NCBI RefSeq assembly: GCF_900102815.1 | Contig: NZ_FNGF01000008.1 | Coordinates: 166,872 to 230,871 of the forward strand | Reading direction: 5' to 3' | DNA from: Glycomyces sambucus | Lineage (GTDB): Bacteria > Actinomycetota > Actinomycetes > Mycobacteriales > Micromonosporaceae | Length of the DNA: 64,000 bases | Shown: one piece after another, positions 7,917-15,696 of the stretch | How positions within the stretch are numbered: position 1 is the stretch's first letter | Layout of the letters: the number at the start of each line of letters is the position of its first letter | Made by a program: the position numbers and the translations under genes | The notes under the pieces: generated by a model | Database searches by the model: none | Seen by the model: the letters and a program-made list of their open reading frames with translations, nothing else | What the model was told of the DNA's origin: nothing

Positions 7917-7954
7917 GCTTCACCACGGCCTGCGCAGAGCCGTTTTTGAGAACG

Positions 7955-7986
7955 CAAGGGGCCGAGCGCAATCGCTCGGCCCCTTG
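7955..7986 (-). terminator. Perfect 14-bp hairpin after DUF397 gene
   Basis: The arms at 7955-7968 and 7973-7986 are fully complementary around CAAT. The hairpin begins 18 bp downstream of the DUF397 stop on the minus strand and is likely the terminator of the XRE/DUF397 operon. Confidence 0.75.
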
Positions 7987-8003
7987 CCTCGTCTCCGGGT
8001 GTC

Positions 8004-8255
8004 CTAGCCTGCGGCGCCGAGGAGGGCGCGGAAGTCCTTCAGCTCAAGGTCGAAGACGGGAGAGCCGTCGCCGAGCTTGGAGTCCCGCAGGTGGAACCCA
8101 TCTTCAGCGCAGACAGCGACTTCGACGCAGCTCGACTCATTGGAAGCGCCGCTGAGGGTGCTCTTGCGCCAGGCCCGGCGAAGTTCGACGCAGTTCGACT
8201 GATTCGAAGCGCCGCTGCGAGTGCTTTTACGCCAGGAGGTCACGGCAGTGTTCAT
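8004..8255 (-). CDS. DUF397 protein with an internally duplicated N-terminal half
   Basis: A small DUF397-family protein of 83 residues, the usual partner of XRE/DUF5753 regulators in filamentous actinobacteria. A normal DUF397 begins WRKSSYSG..NCVEVA and continues AVRDSK. Here the WRKST-SGASN-x-S-x-CVE module occurs twice, at residues 8-25 and 29-46, and is followed once by the HLRDSKLGDGSPVFDL second half. At DNA level this is a 53-bp repeat with a 63-bp (21-codon) offset. ATG 8255 lies inside the upstream regulator gene (29-bp overlap) with GGAG in front, indicating coupling. Confidence 0.9.
   Translation of the reverse strand: MNTAVTSWRKSTRSGASNQSNCVELRRAWRKSTLSGASNESSCVEVAVCAEDGFHLRDSKLGDGSPVFDLELKDFRALLGAAG
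8121..8236. repeat. 63-bp offset direct repeat inside the DUF397 gene
   Basis: Segments 8121-8173 and 8184-8236 align over 53 bp with a few substitutions and are in frame. They encode the two copies of the DUF397 N-terminal motif. Confidence 0.85.
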
Positions 8256-9060
8256 GGAGGAACTCCTTCAACGGTATTCCGAGTTGCCACATGGCCTGAC
8301 CGGCCTCATGGTACAGGGACACCAAGCGCTCCTCCTCGATGCACCAGCTCCGATTCGGGAAGCTCTCCGTGTAGATGAATGGCGGGAGGCTGAGTTCCCT
8401 GATGCCTCCTCGATAGACGTCGAACGAAGTGCTTCGGGCATGGTGGAACTGGTTTATCACCCGAATTTCAACATTCGGGAGCGAATCCTGTCCGAGCATG
8501 TCTCGAACGATCTCGATGCGGACCGGTTCAGGAAGCGACCGGAGATGGTAGATCGCACTGTCGCCGCTGAGGTACCGGACCTGTGGTGCAGGCGTGCGGG
8601 CGCGCAGGCCCTCGCGCCGACCGCGCTTGAAGTTCCAACCGTCTTCGGCCTCGGAATCGGGAAGCTGCTCAGCAGCTTGCGGCACGAGAAAGTGGTAGTC
8701 CCGGGTTTGCAGTGGCCCGTGGATGAGGTGGGGCTCGTGCTTGAAGATGAACTCTGCATTCTGCTCGGCCTTGGCGAGAGCGATTGCGTGAAGCCGAGGT
8801 TGCGCCTCCAGGATGCGGAAGTCATTGGCTTCCAGGATGAGTTCGATATAGAACCGCAGCTCCGCGTCGATTCCATAGACCTCGGCGATCCTCGCGATCA
8901 TGCCGTATGGCGGATGGTGGATCCCGCGCTCCCAGTTGTAGATCGTGCCTGGCGATACCCGGAAGGCCCTGGCTACCTTCTTCTGAGACATGCCGGTCGC
9001 TTCCCTTGCATCTTGCATCAGGATCGCGACCAGCCATCGCATGAGCTTCAACCGGATCAT
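8227..9060 (-). CDS. XRE-family regulator with DUF5753 sensor domain
   Basis: A helix-turn-helix regulator of 277 residues. The N-terminal HTH reads ATGMSQKKVARAFRVSPGTIYNWERG (residues about 20-45, given in part). The rest is the DUF5753 domain, recognisable by QTRDY and by the EEERLVSLY/ALP-type tail near the C-terminus. ATG 9060 is preferred because GGAGG lies eight bases upstream; a longer frame exists but adds a hydrophobic, non-family extension. It forms an overlapping pair with the DUF397 gene. In Streptomyces such pairs act in development or as toxin-antitoxin-like modules, but no role can be assigned here. Confidence 0.9.
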   Translation of the reverse strand: MIRLKLMRWLVAILMQDAREATGMSQKKVARAFRVSPGTIYNWERGIHHPPYGMIARIAEVYGIDAELRFYIELILEANDFRILEAQPRLHAIALAKAEQNAEFIFKHEPHLIHGPLQTRDYHFLVPQAAEQLPDSEAEDGWNFKRGRREGLRARTPAPQVRYLSGDSAIYHLRSLPEPVRIEIVRDMLGQDSLPNVEIRVINQFHHARSTSFDVYRGGIRELSLPPFIYTESFPNRSWCIEEERLVSLYHEAGQAMWQLGIPLKEFLHEHCRDLLA

Positions 9061-9401
9061 CCCCGAACCTCCGATACCCGCGATTAGTGGGACTCCATGA
9101 TGGCATGTCTCGAAACCGAAGCAAATACCAGCAATTAAGGGCCACAAGCATTTAGGCCCCAGAATTTAGGGCCCAGATTCTGAGGGTCTGGAACTGGGGG
9201 CCAGTATCTCGTACCTGATGGCGTCTTGTTTTCGCAGCTCAGGAGCCATACCTTCGAATCAAGCGCAGAGGCTTCTGGAGCCGGCGCGCTTGATGGGGGC
9301 ATCGGAGTGCCGTGGCCGAAGGTGGGTTCGAGCGGCACTCCGGTGCGACTCCATCGGATATCCGACAGTTTCAAGACTGAGTCCGAAATGGAGTGATATC
9401 G
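9061..9401. other. Intergenic region with degenerate ATTTAGGGCC repeats
   Basis: This gene-free stretch separates the minus-strand XRE gene from a plus-strand hypothetical gene. At 9134-9200 the decamer ATTTAGGGCC or near variants recur (9134, 9150, 9164, 9177 and 9192), spaced 13-16 bp. The remainder is unstructured and somewhat less GC-rich than the flanks. Confidence 0.5.
9134..9201. repeat. Iteron-like degenerate repeats upstream of the XRE gene
   Basis: ATTAAGGGCC (9134), ATTTAGGCCC (9150) and ATTTAGGGCC (9164) are close matches; two further copies at 9177 and 9192 are degenerate. They lie 70-140 bp upstream of the XRE start on its coding strand, so an autoregulatory operator cluster is possible. 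Confidence 0.45.
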
Positions 9402-9734
9402 ATGCGAAGGGCGAGACTGAGCGTCGCGGACCTGACCGCGCTGGAGCGCGGGCGGTTCAGCGACGGGCGGCGGAGCTACACCGTGCGGGCCTCCGGGAAG
9501 GACTCGCCGGATTCGTTCCAGGTCTTCAGGACCGACAACGCGGCGGACATCGTGCTGATCGTGTCGGGGCTGACCTCCGGCAACCTCCACGCGACCTGGG
9601 GCGAGGAGTGGCGGGGCGCGCCCGAGAGCGCGCGGGAGTGGCTGCGGGCGTGGGCGTTCCACGTCTTCTACAACGGCGACGGGGTCACGTCGACCAGCGC
9701 CGCGACCCGGGGTGAGAGGTTCTGCGATGGGTAG
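9402..9734 (+). CDS. Hypothetical protein
   Basis: A protein of 110 residues with no recognised family. It starts MRRARLSVADLTALERG and contains a Trp-rich centre (TWGEEWRGAPESAREWLRAW). It has no signal peptide or membrane segment and looks like a small cytosolic mixed alpha/beta protein. ATG 9402 is chosen because GGAG (9390-9393) is eight bases upstream; a GTG at 9393 overlaps that site. The last eight bases overlap the next gene, so the two form a coupled pair. Confidence 0.6.
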   Translation: MRRARLSVADLTALERGRFSDGRRSYTVRASGKDSPDSFQVFRTDNAADIVLIVSGLTSGNLHATWGEEWRGAPESAREWLRAWAFHVFYNGDGVTSTSAATRGERFCDG

Positions 9735-10002
9735 CGGTGGCGACGTCTGGTTGGGCGACTTCAGTCGCGGTCCGGCGGTGTTCTCGCTCTACCGTTTGGG
9801 CATCGAGTCGGGCGGGCACCCGCTGGGCCCTCCGGAGTACCGCATCGACTGCAATGACGGGGCCGGGCCGCGCGAGATCTGCCGCTACTTCGACGAGCCC
9901 GAAGCGGTGCCGGAGTGGTTCGGCGCGTGGAGGAACGACGAGTGGTGCCCCTGGATCCTGGATCAGGCCGGCGCCCTCGCCTCGGGACCTGGGCCCCATT
10001 GA
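9727..10002 (+). CDS. Hypothetical protein
   Basis: A protein of 91 residues with no recognised family, starting MGSGGDVWLGDFSRGP. Trp and acidic residues are frequent (ICRYFDEPEAVPEWFGAW). ATG 9727 overlaps the end of the previous gene by eight bases, with GAGAGG about ten bases upstream. Its position and composition suggest that it works with its neighbour, possibly as an immunity- or effector-like small pair, but nothing in the sequence proves a role. Confidence 0.6.
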   Translation: MGSGGDVWLGDFSRGPAVFSLYRLGIESGGHPLGPPEYRIDCNDGAGPREICRYFDEPEAVPEWFGAWRNDEWCPWILDQAGALASGPGPH

Positions 10003-10161
10003 CCTTCCTCCTCCCCAGAGCGTCCGGTCGGGGGTTGGTGGACCCGTGACCGGGCGCGGGGGTCGGGCCGGGCGGTCCTTGGTGGGAGCCGCCCGGCCCG
10101 CCTTCTGTCGTCACCCGCAGTGCGGGCCCCGCTGGCACCAAGCTTTGTCGGCGCAGCGAGA

Positions 10162-10187
10162 AGGGCGAGGGATGACTCCCTCGCCCT
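10162..10187 (-). terminator. Perfect 11-bp hairpin between convergent genes
   Basis: AGGGCGAGGGA and its complement flank a TGAC loop. It lies 18 bp beyond the stop of the EF-hand gene (minus strand) and 160 bp beyond the plus-strand hypothetical pair, and may serve both. Confidence 0.65.
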
Positions 10188-10205
10188 CGCTGTTCGTGCC
10201 GGTCT

Positions 10206-10769
10206 TTAGCGCTCGTAGGCCGGTTCGCCCATCCACCAGTTGCCGGGGGCCTCGGGGTCGGTGCTCGACCAGTACTCCACGATCGCGCTGACGAACTCCT
10301 CCTCGGTGAGGGTGCCGTCGCCGTCGATGTCGAGGTGCTTGAACGCGGTCGCGATGTCCTCGTCGCCGAGCCCCGGGAAGTGCGAGCGGGAGAACGACTT
10401 GAACTCGTCGCGGCTGACGTCGCCCGAGCCGTCGCCGTCGGCGATCGAGTGGAAGGTGCGCGCGAGCCGGCCCACGGTGGCGTCGGCGGCGGCCGGATCC
10501 TCGGCGAGCACCCGGGTGGCGGCCACGAAGGTCTCCTTGTCGATGGCCTCGGCGCCCTCGGCCAGGTGGGGGCGGTGGAGCCCGTTCCAGATGTCCACGT
10601 AAGCGGAGATGATCCAGGACTCCTCGGCGGAACCCGGCGCGTGGCCCAGTTCGGCGGCGGCGCGCTTGCCGAGCACGACGTGGTCCTGCTCGCTGAGGTG
10701 CCCGTCGCCGTCGGCGTCCAGGTAGTCGAAGCCGCGCGCGATCTTCGCGGTCAGCATGTCCTCGGTCAT
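10206..10769 (-). CDS. EF-hand calcium-binding protein (calerythrin-like)
   Basis: A cytosolic protein of 187 residues with EF-hand loops at about 18-29 (DADGDGHLSEQD), in the middle (ADGDGSGDVSRDE) and near the C-terminus (DIDGDGTLTEEE). The fourth, degenerate position lies between the first and second. Size and arrangement match the prokaryotic calerythrin/CabA-type sarcoplasmic-like group of actinomycetes, which buffer or sense calcium. ATG 10769 is preferred over ATG 10781 because GGAGA lies six bases before it. It is monocistronic, with a terminator hairpin downstream. Confidence 0.92.
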   Translation of the reverse strand: MTEDMLTAKIARGFDYLDADGDGHLSEQDHVVLGKRAAAELGHAPGSAEESWIISAYVDIWNGLHRPHLAEGAEAIDKETFVAATRVLAEDPAAADATVGRLARTFHSIADGDGSGDVSRDEFKSFSRSHFPGLGDEDIATAFKHLDIDGDGTLTEEEFVSAIVEYWSSTDPEAPGNWWMGEPAYER

Positions 10770-10855
10770 GAGATTCTCCATGGGTGCGATGTCCGAAAGG
10801 TCCCATGCAGCATTCCAGTCCGGAGGCCCCGGAACCGGTATCCCGCGCCGGGCGC

Positions 10856-10897
10856 GCGAAAGGCGCCGGACCTCATTGGAGGCTCGGCGCCCTTCGC
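10856..10897 (-). terminator. Hairpin after the fucose-operon SDR gene
   Basis: Arms 10856-10868 and 10885-10897 pair over 12 of 13 bases around a 16-base loop. It starts 20 bp downstream of the last gene of the minus-strand catabolic operon. Confidence 0.6.
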
Positions 10898-10916
10898 ACG
10901 CGGCGGGTTCCGCCTT

Positions 10917-11657
10917 TCACGCCTTGACGATGCGCAGTCCGGCCGTGCCGCCGTCGACGGCGAGGCTGGTGCCGGTGACGGCCTTGTTCGCCGGATCGCC
11001 GAGGTAGACGATCGCGTTCGCGACCTCCTCGGCCGAGACCAGGCGGCCCGTCGGCTGGCGCGCTTCGAGGCGGGCGCGCTCGGCGGCCGGGTCGTCGGCC
11101 TGGTCGAGGAGGCGCTGCACCCACGGGGTGTCGGCGGTGCCGGGGTTGACGCAGTTGACCCGGATGCCTTCGGCCACATGGTCGGCGGCCATCGCCATGG
11201 TCAGCGACTGGACCGCGCCCTTCGACGCCGAGTACAGGGCCCGGTTGACGAGCCCGGTGGTGGCGACGATCGAGGAGGTGTTGACGATCGCGGGCGATGC
11301 GGACTCGCGCAGGTGCGGCAGGCACGCGCGGGCGAGGCGGACCATGCCGAGGACGTTGACGTCCAGGACCCGGAACCACTGCTTGTCGGAGTTCTCCTCG
11401 ACGGTGCCGACCGCGCCGATCCCGGCGTTGTTGACGAGCACGTCGACCCCGCCGAACCGCTCCACGACCGCGGCGACCGCGAGGCGCACCTGGTTGTCGT
11501 CGGCGACGTCGCACCGGGTGGACCAGTGCTTCTCGCTCGGGTTCAAGTCGAGGACCGCCACATTGGCGCCGCGCTCGGCGAAGGCGTCGGCCGCGGCCGC
11601 ACCGATGCCGGAGGAGCCGCCGGAGACCACGACGGTGAGGTCTGCGAAACCGCTCAT
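10917..11657 (-). CDS. SDR dehydrogenase, predicted 2-keto-3-deoxy-L-fuconate 4-dehydrogenase
   Basis: A classical short-chain dehydrogenase of 246 residues, with SGGSSGIG cofactor motif, NNAGIG, catalytic Ser (NTSSIV) and YSASK. The substrate-side segment [15 protein letters not shown] and the later [14 protein letters not shown] are typical of the 2-keto-3-deoxy-L-fuconate dehydrogenases found beside fuconate dehydratase. It oxidises the dehydratase product to 2,4-diketo-3-deoxy-L-fuconate. ATG 11657 overlaps the preceding stop (ATGA) and has GGAGAG upstream, so the longer frame from 11672 is rejected. It is the last gene of the operon. Confidence 0.88.
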   Translation of the reverse strand: MSGFADLTVVVSGGSSGIGAAAADAFAERGANVAVLDLNPSEKHWSTRCDVADDNQVRLAVAAVVERFGGVDVLVNNAGIGAVGTVEENSDKQWFRVLDVNVLGMVRLARACLPHLRESASPAIVNTSSIVATTGLVNRALYSASKGAVQSLTMAMAADHVAEGIRVNCVNPGTADTPWVQRLLDQADDPAAERARLEARQPTGRLVSAEEVANAIVYLGDPANKAVTGTSLAVDGGTAGLRIVKA

Positions 11658-12946
11658 GCGAGTTCTCTCCATTCAGGACCGTTGGGATAGGCGAAGCGCT
11701 GCAGGCTCTCCCGCTTCATCTCCGCGGAGAAGCCCGGTGCGGTCGGCGCCGTGTAGCGGCCGTCCGCGATGACCGTGGGGGCGGTGAAGTGCTCGTGCAG
11801 GTGGTCGACGTACTCGATGACCCGGTCGTCCATGGTGGCGCTGACCGAGGTGTAGTCGAACATCGAGAGGTGGCAGACCAGCTCGCACAGGCCCACCCCG
11901 CCCGCGTGCGGGCAGACCGGCACGCCGAAGTGCTTGGCGAGCAGCAGGATCGCGAGGTTCTCGTTGACGCCCGCGACCCGGGCCGCGTCCATCTGGAGGA
12001 AGTCGATCGCGCCCGCTTGCAGGAGCTGCTTGAACATGACCCGGTTGTGGACGTGCTCGCCCGTGGCGACCTTGATCGGCGCCAGGCGCTTGCGGATCGC
12101 GGCGTGGCCGAGCACGTCGTCGGGGCTCGTGGGCTCCTCGATCCACCACGGGTCGAACTCGGCCAGCGCCTCGACCCACGCCACCGCCTGGTCGACGTCC
12201 CAGCGCTGGTTCGCGTCGACCGCGATCCGGATGCCGGGGCCGACCGCGGCCCGGGCGGCTGCGAAGCGGCGCCGGTCGTCCTCCAGGTCGGCGCCGACTT
12301 TCAGCTTGATCTGCTGGTAGCCCTGGGCGACGGCCTCGCGGGCGAGGCGCACGACCTTCTCGTCGTCGTAGCCGAGCCAGCCCGGGGAGGTCGTGTACGC
12401 GGGGTACCCCTCGCGCTCGACCTCGGCGACCCGCTCGGCCTTCCCCGGTTCGGCGGCGCGCAGGATCGCAAGCGCGCCTTCGGGAGTGAGGGCGTCGCTG
12501 AGGTAGCGCCAGTCGACGCACGCGACGACCTCCTCGGGCGTGAGCGAGGAGAGGTACTTCCACAGCGGCAGGCCCGCGCGGCGCGAGGCGAGGTCCCACG
12601 CGGCGTTCACCAGGGCCGCGGCGGCCAGGTGCATGACGCCCTTCTCCGGTCCGAGCCAGCGGATCTGCGAGTCGTGCGTGAGCCGCCGGTAGAGGTCGCC
12701 GAGGTCGGCGGGGCCGTGCACGTCGGCGCCGACCACGTACTCGCTCAGGGTCTCGATCGCGGCGCAGCACAGGTCGTTGCCGCGCCCGATCGTGAACGTG
12801 AACCCGTGGCCCTCGAACCCGTCGTCGGCGTGGAGGACCACGTACGCGGCGGAGTAGTCGGGGTCGGGGTTCATCGCGTCGGAGCCGTCGAGGCTGCGCG
12901 AGGTGGGGAAGCGGACGTCGACGACGTCCACGGCGGTGATGGTCAC
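11654..12946 (-). CDS. fucD: L-fuconate dehydratase (enolase superfamily)
   Basis: Dehydrates L-fuconate to 2-keto-3-deoxy-L-fuconate. It has 430 residues, the usual length. Enolase-superfamily residues appear in order: KLKVGA (catalytic Lys), VDANQRWD (metal Asp), [10 protein letters not shown] (metal Glu), ATGEHVHNR (metal Glu) and [11 protein letters not shown] (catalytic His). The segment [14 protein letters not shown] and [16 protein letters not shown] closely follow characterised fuconate dehydratases and human ENOSF1. GTG 12946 shares GTGA with the stop of the hydrolase gene. A much longer open frame extends upstream, but it is the antisense-frame shadow of the neighbour. Confidence 0.93.
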   Translation of the reverse strand: MTITAVDVVDVRFPTSRSLDGSDAMNPDPDYSAAYVVLHADDGFEGHGFTFTIGRGNDLCCAAIETLSEYVVGADVHGPADLGDLYRRLTHDSQIRWLGPEKGVMHLAAAALVNAAWDLASRRAGLPLWKYLSSLTPEEVVACVDWRYLSDALTPEGALAILRAAEPGKAERVAEVEREGYPAYTTSPGWLGYDDEKVVRLAREAVAQGYQQIKLKVGADLEDDRRRFAAARAAVGPGIRIAVDANQRWDVDQAVAWVEALAEFDPWWIEEPTSPDDVLGHAAIRKRLAPIKVATGEHVHNRVMFKQLLQAGAIDFLQMDAARVAGVNENLAILLLAKHFGVPVCPHAGGVGLCELVCHLSMFDYTSVSATMDDRVIEYVDHLHEHFTAPTVIADGRYTAPTAPGFSAEMKRESLQRFAYPNGPEWRELA

Positions 12947-13773
12947 GCCTGGACCGTCGGGTTGGCGGTGGCGCCCAGGCCCTCGATGCCGACCTCGACC
13001 GTGTCGCCGGCCTTGAGGTACGGGAAGCGGCCGGAGAGGGCGACGCCCTCGGGGGTGCCGGTCAGGAGCAGGTCGCCGGCGTCGAAGGCCATGAACTGCG
13101 ACATGTGGTGGACGATGCGGGCCACCGAGAAGATCATGTCCTTCGAGTTCGAGTCCTGGCGCGCCTCGCCGTTCACCTTGGACCACATGCGGAGCGCCTG
13201 CACGTCCTCGATCTCGTCGGGGGTGACCAGCCACGGGCCGAGGGGCGTGAAGGTGGGGCACGCCTTGCCCTTGGAGAACTGGCCGCCGGAGCGCTCGATC
13301 TGGAACTCGCGCTCGGACAGGTCGTTGGCGACGACGAACCCGGCGATCACGTCGAGGGCCGCCTCCTCCGACTCCAGGTAGGACGCGGGCTTGCCGAACA
13401 CCACGCCCAGTTCCACCTCCCAGTCGGTCTTCTGCGAGCCGCGGGGGATCTGCACGTCGTCGTTCGGTCCGACGATCGTGTTGGGGTGCTTGTAGAACAC
13501 GACCGGCTCGGCGGGCGGTTCGGCGCCGGACTCGGCGCAGTGCGCGGCGTAGTTCATGCCGATGCACACGATCGCGTTCGGCTTGGCGATCGGCGGGGCG
13601 ATGCGCTCGCCCTCGACGTCGATCTCGGGGAAGCCGGCGACCGTGGTGATCCCGCCGCGCGCGAGGAACTCGCCGTCGATGTCGCCGATGGGGCCGGAGA
13701 GGTCGTAGTACTTGCCCTCGTGGAGCGCCACGGGGGTCTCGTATCCGGGCTGTCCGATGCGCAGGTACTTCAT
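12943..13773 (-). CDS. Fumarylacetoacetate-hydrolase-family protein, predicted 2,4-diketo-3-deoxy-L-fuconate hydrolase
   Basis: A FAH-fold metal-dependent C-C hydrolase of 276 residues. The fold is recognised by [25 protein letters not shown], the metal-binding [12 protein letters not shown], and the [10 protein letters not shown] end motif. In the non-phosphorylating fucose pathway this family splits 2,4-diketo-3-deoxy-L-fuconate into pyruvate and L-lactate, which explains the lut operon next door. ATG 13773 overlaps the previous stop (ATGA), with GGAG just upstream. Confidence 0.9.
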   Translation of the reverse strand: MKYLRIGQPGYETPVALHEGKYYDLSGPIGDIDGEFLARGGITTVAGFPEIDVEGERIAPPIAKPNAIVCIGMNYAAHCAESGAEPPAEPVVFYKHPNTIVGPNDDVQIPRGSQKTDWEVELGVVFGKPASYLESEEAALDVIAGFVVANDLSEREFQIERSGGQFSKGKACPTFTPLGPWLVTPDEIEDVQALRMWSKVNGEARQDSNSKDMIFSVARIVHHMSQFMAFDAGDLLLTGTPEGVALSGRFPYLKAGDTVEVGIEGLGATANPTVQA

Positions 13774-14621
13774 AGCTCTCCTAGCTGGTAGACCTTGGCG
13801 GCGGTGCCGCCGAAGACGTCGGGGTCGGTACGGCCGAGGACGTCGGTGAGGGCGTCCTTGACCTGCGTGTACGTGGCGGCCAGTTCGCAGACGGGCCAGT
13901 CGGACCCGAACATGAGGCGGTCGGGGCCGAACAGTTCGAGGGCGGCCTGCACGAACGGGCGCAGGTCCGCGGGCTTCCAGCGCTCCCAGTCCGCCTCGGT
14001 GACGAGCCCGGAGAGCTTCGCGACCGCGTTGGGGCGCTTGGCGAGCGGGGCCACGGCCGCGCGCCAGGCGCGCAGCCCGGCGTCGCCGTCGCGCACCTGG
14101 GGCTTGCCGAGGTGGTCGAGGACGAACGTGAGGCCGGGGACCGCGTCGGCGGCCTCGGCCGCGGCCTGGAGCTGGTCCACGCGGACCACCAGGTCGAAGG
14201 TCGGCACGTGCTCGGCGACCGCGCGCAGGGCCGCGATCACGTCGGGCCGGGCCAGGAAGCGCGGGTCGGGGCGGCCCTGGATCTGGTCGCGCACGCCCAC
14301 CAGGAAGCGGGCCCGGGGGTGGTTCGCGTAGCGCGCCAGGGTGTTCGCGAGGTTCGGGTCGAGCAGGTCGATGAAGCCGACCACGCCCGCGATCTCCTCG
14401 GTCGCGCCCGCGAGGTGCAGGAACTCGACGGTCTCGGACGGGTGCCCCCAGGAGGCTTCGACCAGGACCGTCCGGTGGACCCCGGCGGCCTTCAGGTTGG
14501 CGCGCAGGTCGGCCACGCCGTAGTCGCGCCGGATCGGCGCGAACTCCGGCTTCTCGGCGAGCCACGGGTAGTCGGCGGTCCAGACGTGGTGGTGCGCATC
14601 GATGACGAGCGGAGCCGTCAT
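13770..14621 (-). CDS. Amidohydrolase-family protein, predicted L-fucono-lactonase
   Basis: A 283-residue TIM-barrel amidohydrolase (amidohydro_2 type). The metal-binding start IDAHHHVWT is at residue 7, the internal LDHLGKP motif around 165, and the FGSDWPVC metal Asp motif around 240. Family members beside fucose dehydrogenases hydrolyse the sugar lactone, L-fuconolactone in this context, to the acid. ATG 14621 overlaps the previous stop by four bases (ATGA). Confidence 0.88.
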   Translation of the reverse strand: MTAPLVIDAHHHVWTADYPWLAEKPEFAPIRRDYGVADLRANLKAAGVHRTVLVEASWGHPSETVEFLHLAGATEEIAGVVGFIDLLDPNLANTLARYANHPRARFLVGVRDQIQGRPDPRFLARPDVIAALRAVAEHVPTFDLVVRVDQLQAAAEAADAVPGLTFVLDHLGKPQVRDGDAGLRAWRAAVAPLAKRPNAVAKLSGLVTEADWERWKPADLRPFVQAALELFGPDRLMFGSDWPVCELAATYTQVKDALTDVLGRTDPDVFGGTAAKVYQLGEL

Positions 14622-15604
14622 GGGACGGGTGCCTCCTCGGCCAGCAGCCCGGCGCGCTTGAGGTCGTGCCACAGCGCGCCGGGGATCGGGTGGGCGTACA
14701 TCGCGAGGGCGTCGTCGACCTCTGCCGGATTGCGCGCGCCGACCAGGATCGACGCGACGGCGGGGTGTGCGGCGGTGAACTGGAGCGCGGCGGCGCGCAG
14801 GGGGGTGCCGTGGCGGTCGCAGACCGCGGCGACGGCCTGGGCCTTCGCGACCATGCGGGGGTCGGCGGCGGCGTAGTTGAACGTCGCGCCGGGCCTGGGG
14901 TCGGCGAGGATGCCGGAGTTGAAGACGCCCGCGGCGATCACCGAGACGCCGCGGTCCAGGCACAGCGGGTAGAGCCGGTCGAGCGCGGACTGGTCGAGGA
15001 GCGTGTAGCGCCCGGCGATGAGCGCGGCGTCGAAGTCGGCGCGCTCGATGAGGTCCGCGGCGTCGGCGGTGGAGTTCATGCCGATCCCGATCGCGCCGAT
15101 CCGCCCGCCCGCCTTGAGTTCGGCGAGGGCCCGGTAGGTGCCTTCGAGGGCGGCGTCCTTGTGGTCGTCGGCGTCGTGGATGAGGCCGATCTCGACCCGC
15201 TCGGCGCCGAGGCGTTCGAGGCTGGAGCGGTAGGAGTCGTGGGCGGCGCGGTAGGAGAAGTCGAACTCGGCGCGCTTGCCGTTCGGCTCGGCCCACAGGT
15301 CCCACCGGCCCTCGTGGTCGACCAGGACGCGGCCGAGCTTGGTGGAGAGGGTGTAGGCGTCGCGGTCCTTGGGCGCCAAGGCGTTCCCGAGTCGGGTCTC
15401 GGAGAGGCCGGCCCCGTAGTGGGGCGCGGTGTCGAAGTGGCGGACGCCGCCGGCCCACGCGGCGTCGACGGTCGCGGTGGCGGTCACGGGGTCGACGGGG
15501 GTGAACAGCCCGCCGAGGGGGGCGCAACCGAGGCCCACGGCGGAGACGGTGACGTCGGTGGAACCCAGCCGCCGAACCGGCAGCGCGGACTGGTGAGCGC
15601 TCAC
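14618..15604 (-). CDS. Aldo/keto reductase, predicted L-fucose (aldose) 1-dehydrogenase
   Basis: An AKR-superfamily NAD(P) enzyme of 328 residues, with VGLGCAPLGGLFTPV, FDTAPHYGAGLSE (catalytic Asp and Tyr), Lys (LSTKLGRVL) and the IHDADDH segment. This is the D-threo-aldose/L-fucose dehydrogenase group that oxidises fucose to the lactone, the first pathway step. The start is taken as GTG 15604 because GGAG lies six bases upstream; ATG 15625 lacks a ribosome site. It is the first gene of the operon and faces the GntR palindrome. Confidence 0.87.
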   Translation of the reverse strand: MSAHQSALPVRRLGSTDVTVSAVGLGCAPLGGLFTPVDPVTATATVDAAWAGGVRHFDTAPHYGAGLSETRLGNALAPKDRDAYTLSTKLGRVLVDHEGRWDLWAEPNGKRAEFDFSYRAAHDSYRSSLERLGAERVEIGLIHDADDHKDAALEGTYRALAELKAGGRIGAIGIGMNSTADAADLIERADFDAALIAGRYTLLDQSALDRLYPLCLDRGVSVIAAGVFNSGILADPRPGATFNYAAADPRMVAKAQAVAAVCDRHGTPLRAAALQFTAAHPAVASILVGARNPAEVDDALAMYAHPIPGALWHDLKRAGLLAEEAPVP

Positions 15605-15676
15605 AGGGTCTCCAATGCGGGACATATGGGGGTGTTTCCGCGGGTCGGTCCGGCAGCCGGACGCCCGTCGCGACAC

Positions 15677-15690
15677 TATCCTATAGGATA
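15677..15690. promoter_or_regulatory. Perfect 14-bp palindrome, GntR/FCD operator overlapping both divergent promoters
   Basis: TATCCTATAGGATA is fully self-complementary and sits alone in the 92-bp divergent spacer. On the plus strand TAGGAT (15684-15689) is seven bases before the gntR ATG and works as a leaderless -10. On the minus strand TAGGAT (complement of 15678-15683) is placed as the -10 of the fucose operon. Binding by the adjacent GntR protein would occlude both. Confidence 0.75.
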
Positions 15691-15696
15691 TTCGGC

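Noticed and set aside
9393..9401. GTG 9393 as the start of the first hypothetical gene
   Set aside because: It lies on the ribosome site GGAG that serves ATG 9402.
12947..13567. Long N-terminal extension of the fuconate dehydratase frame
   Set aside because: It overlaps the well-supported FAH-family gene and is Arg/Pro-rich without homology. GTG 12946 with the four-base overlap fits the rest of the operon.
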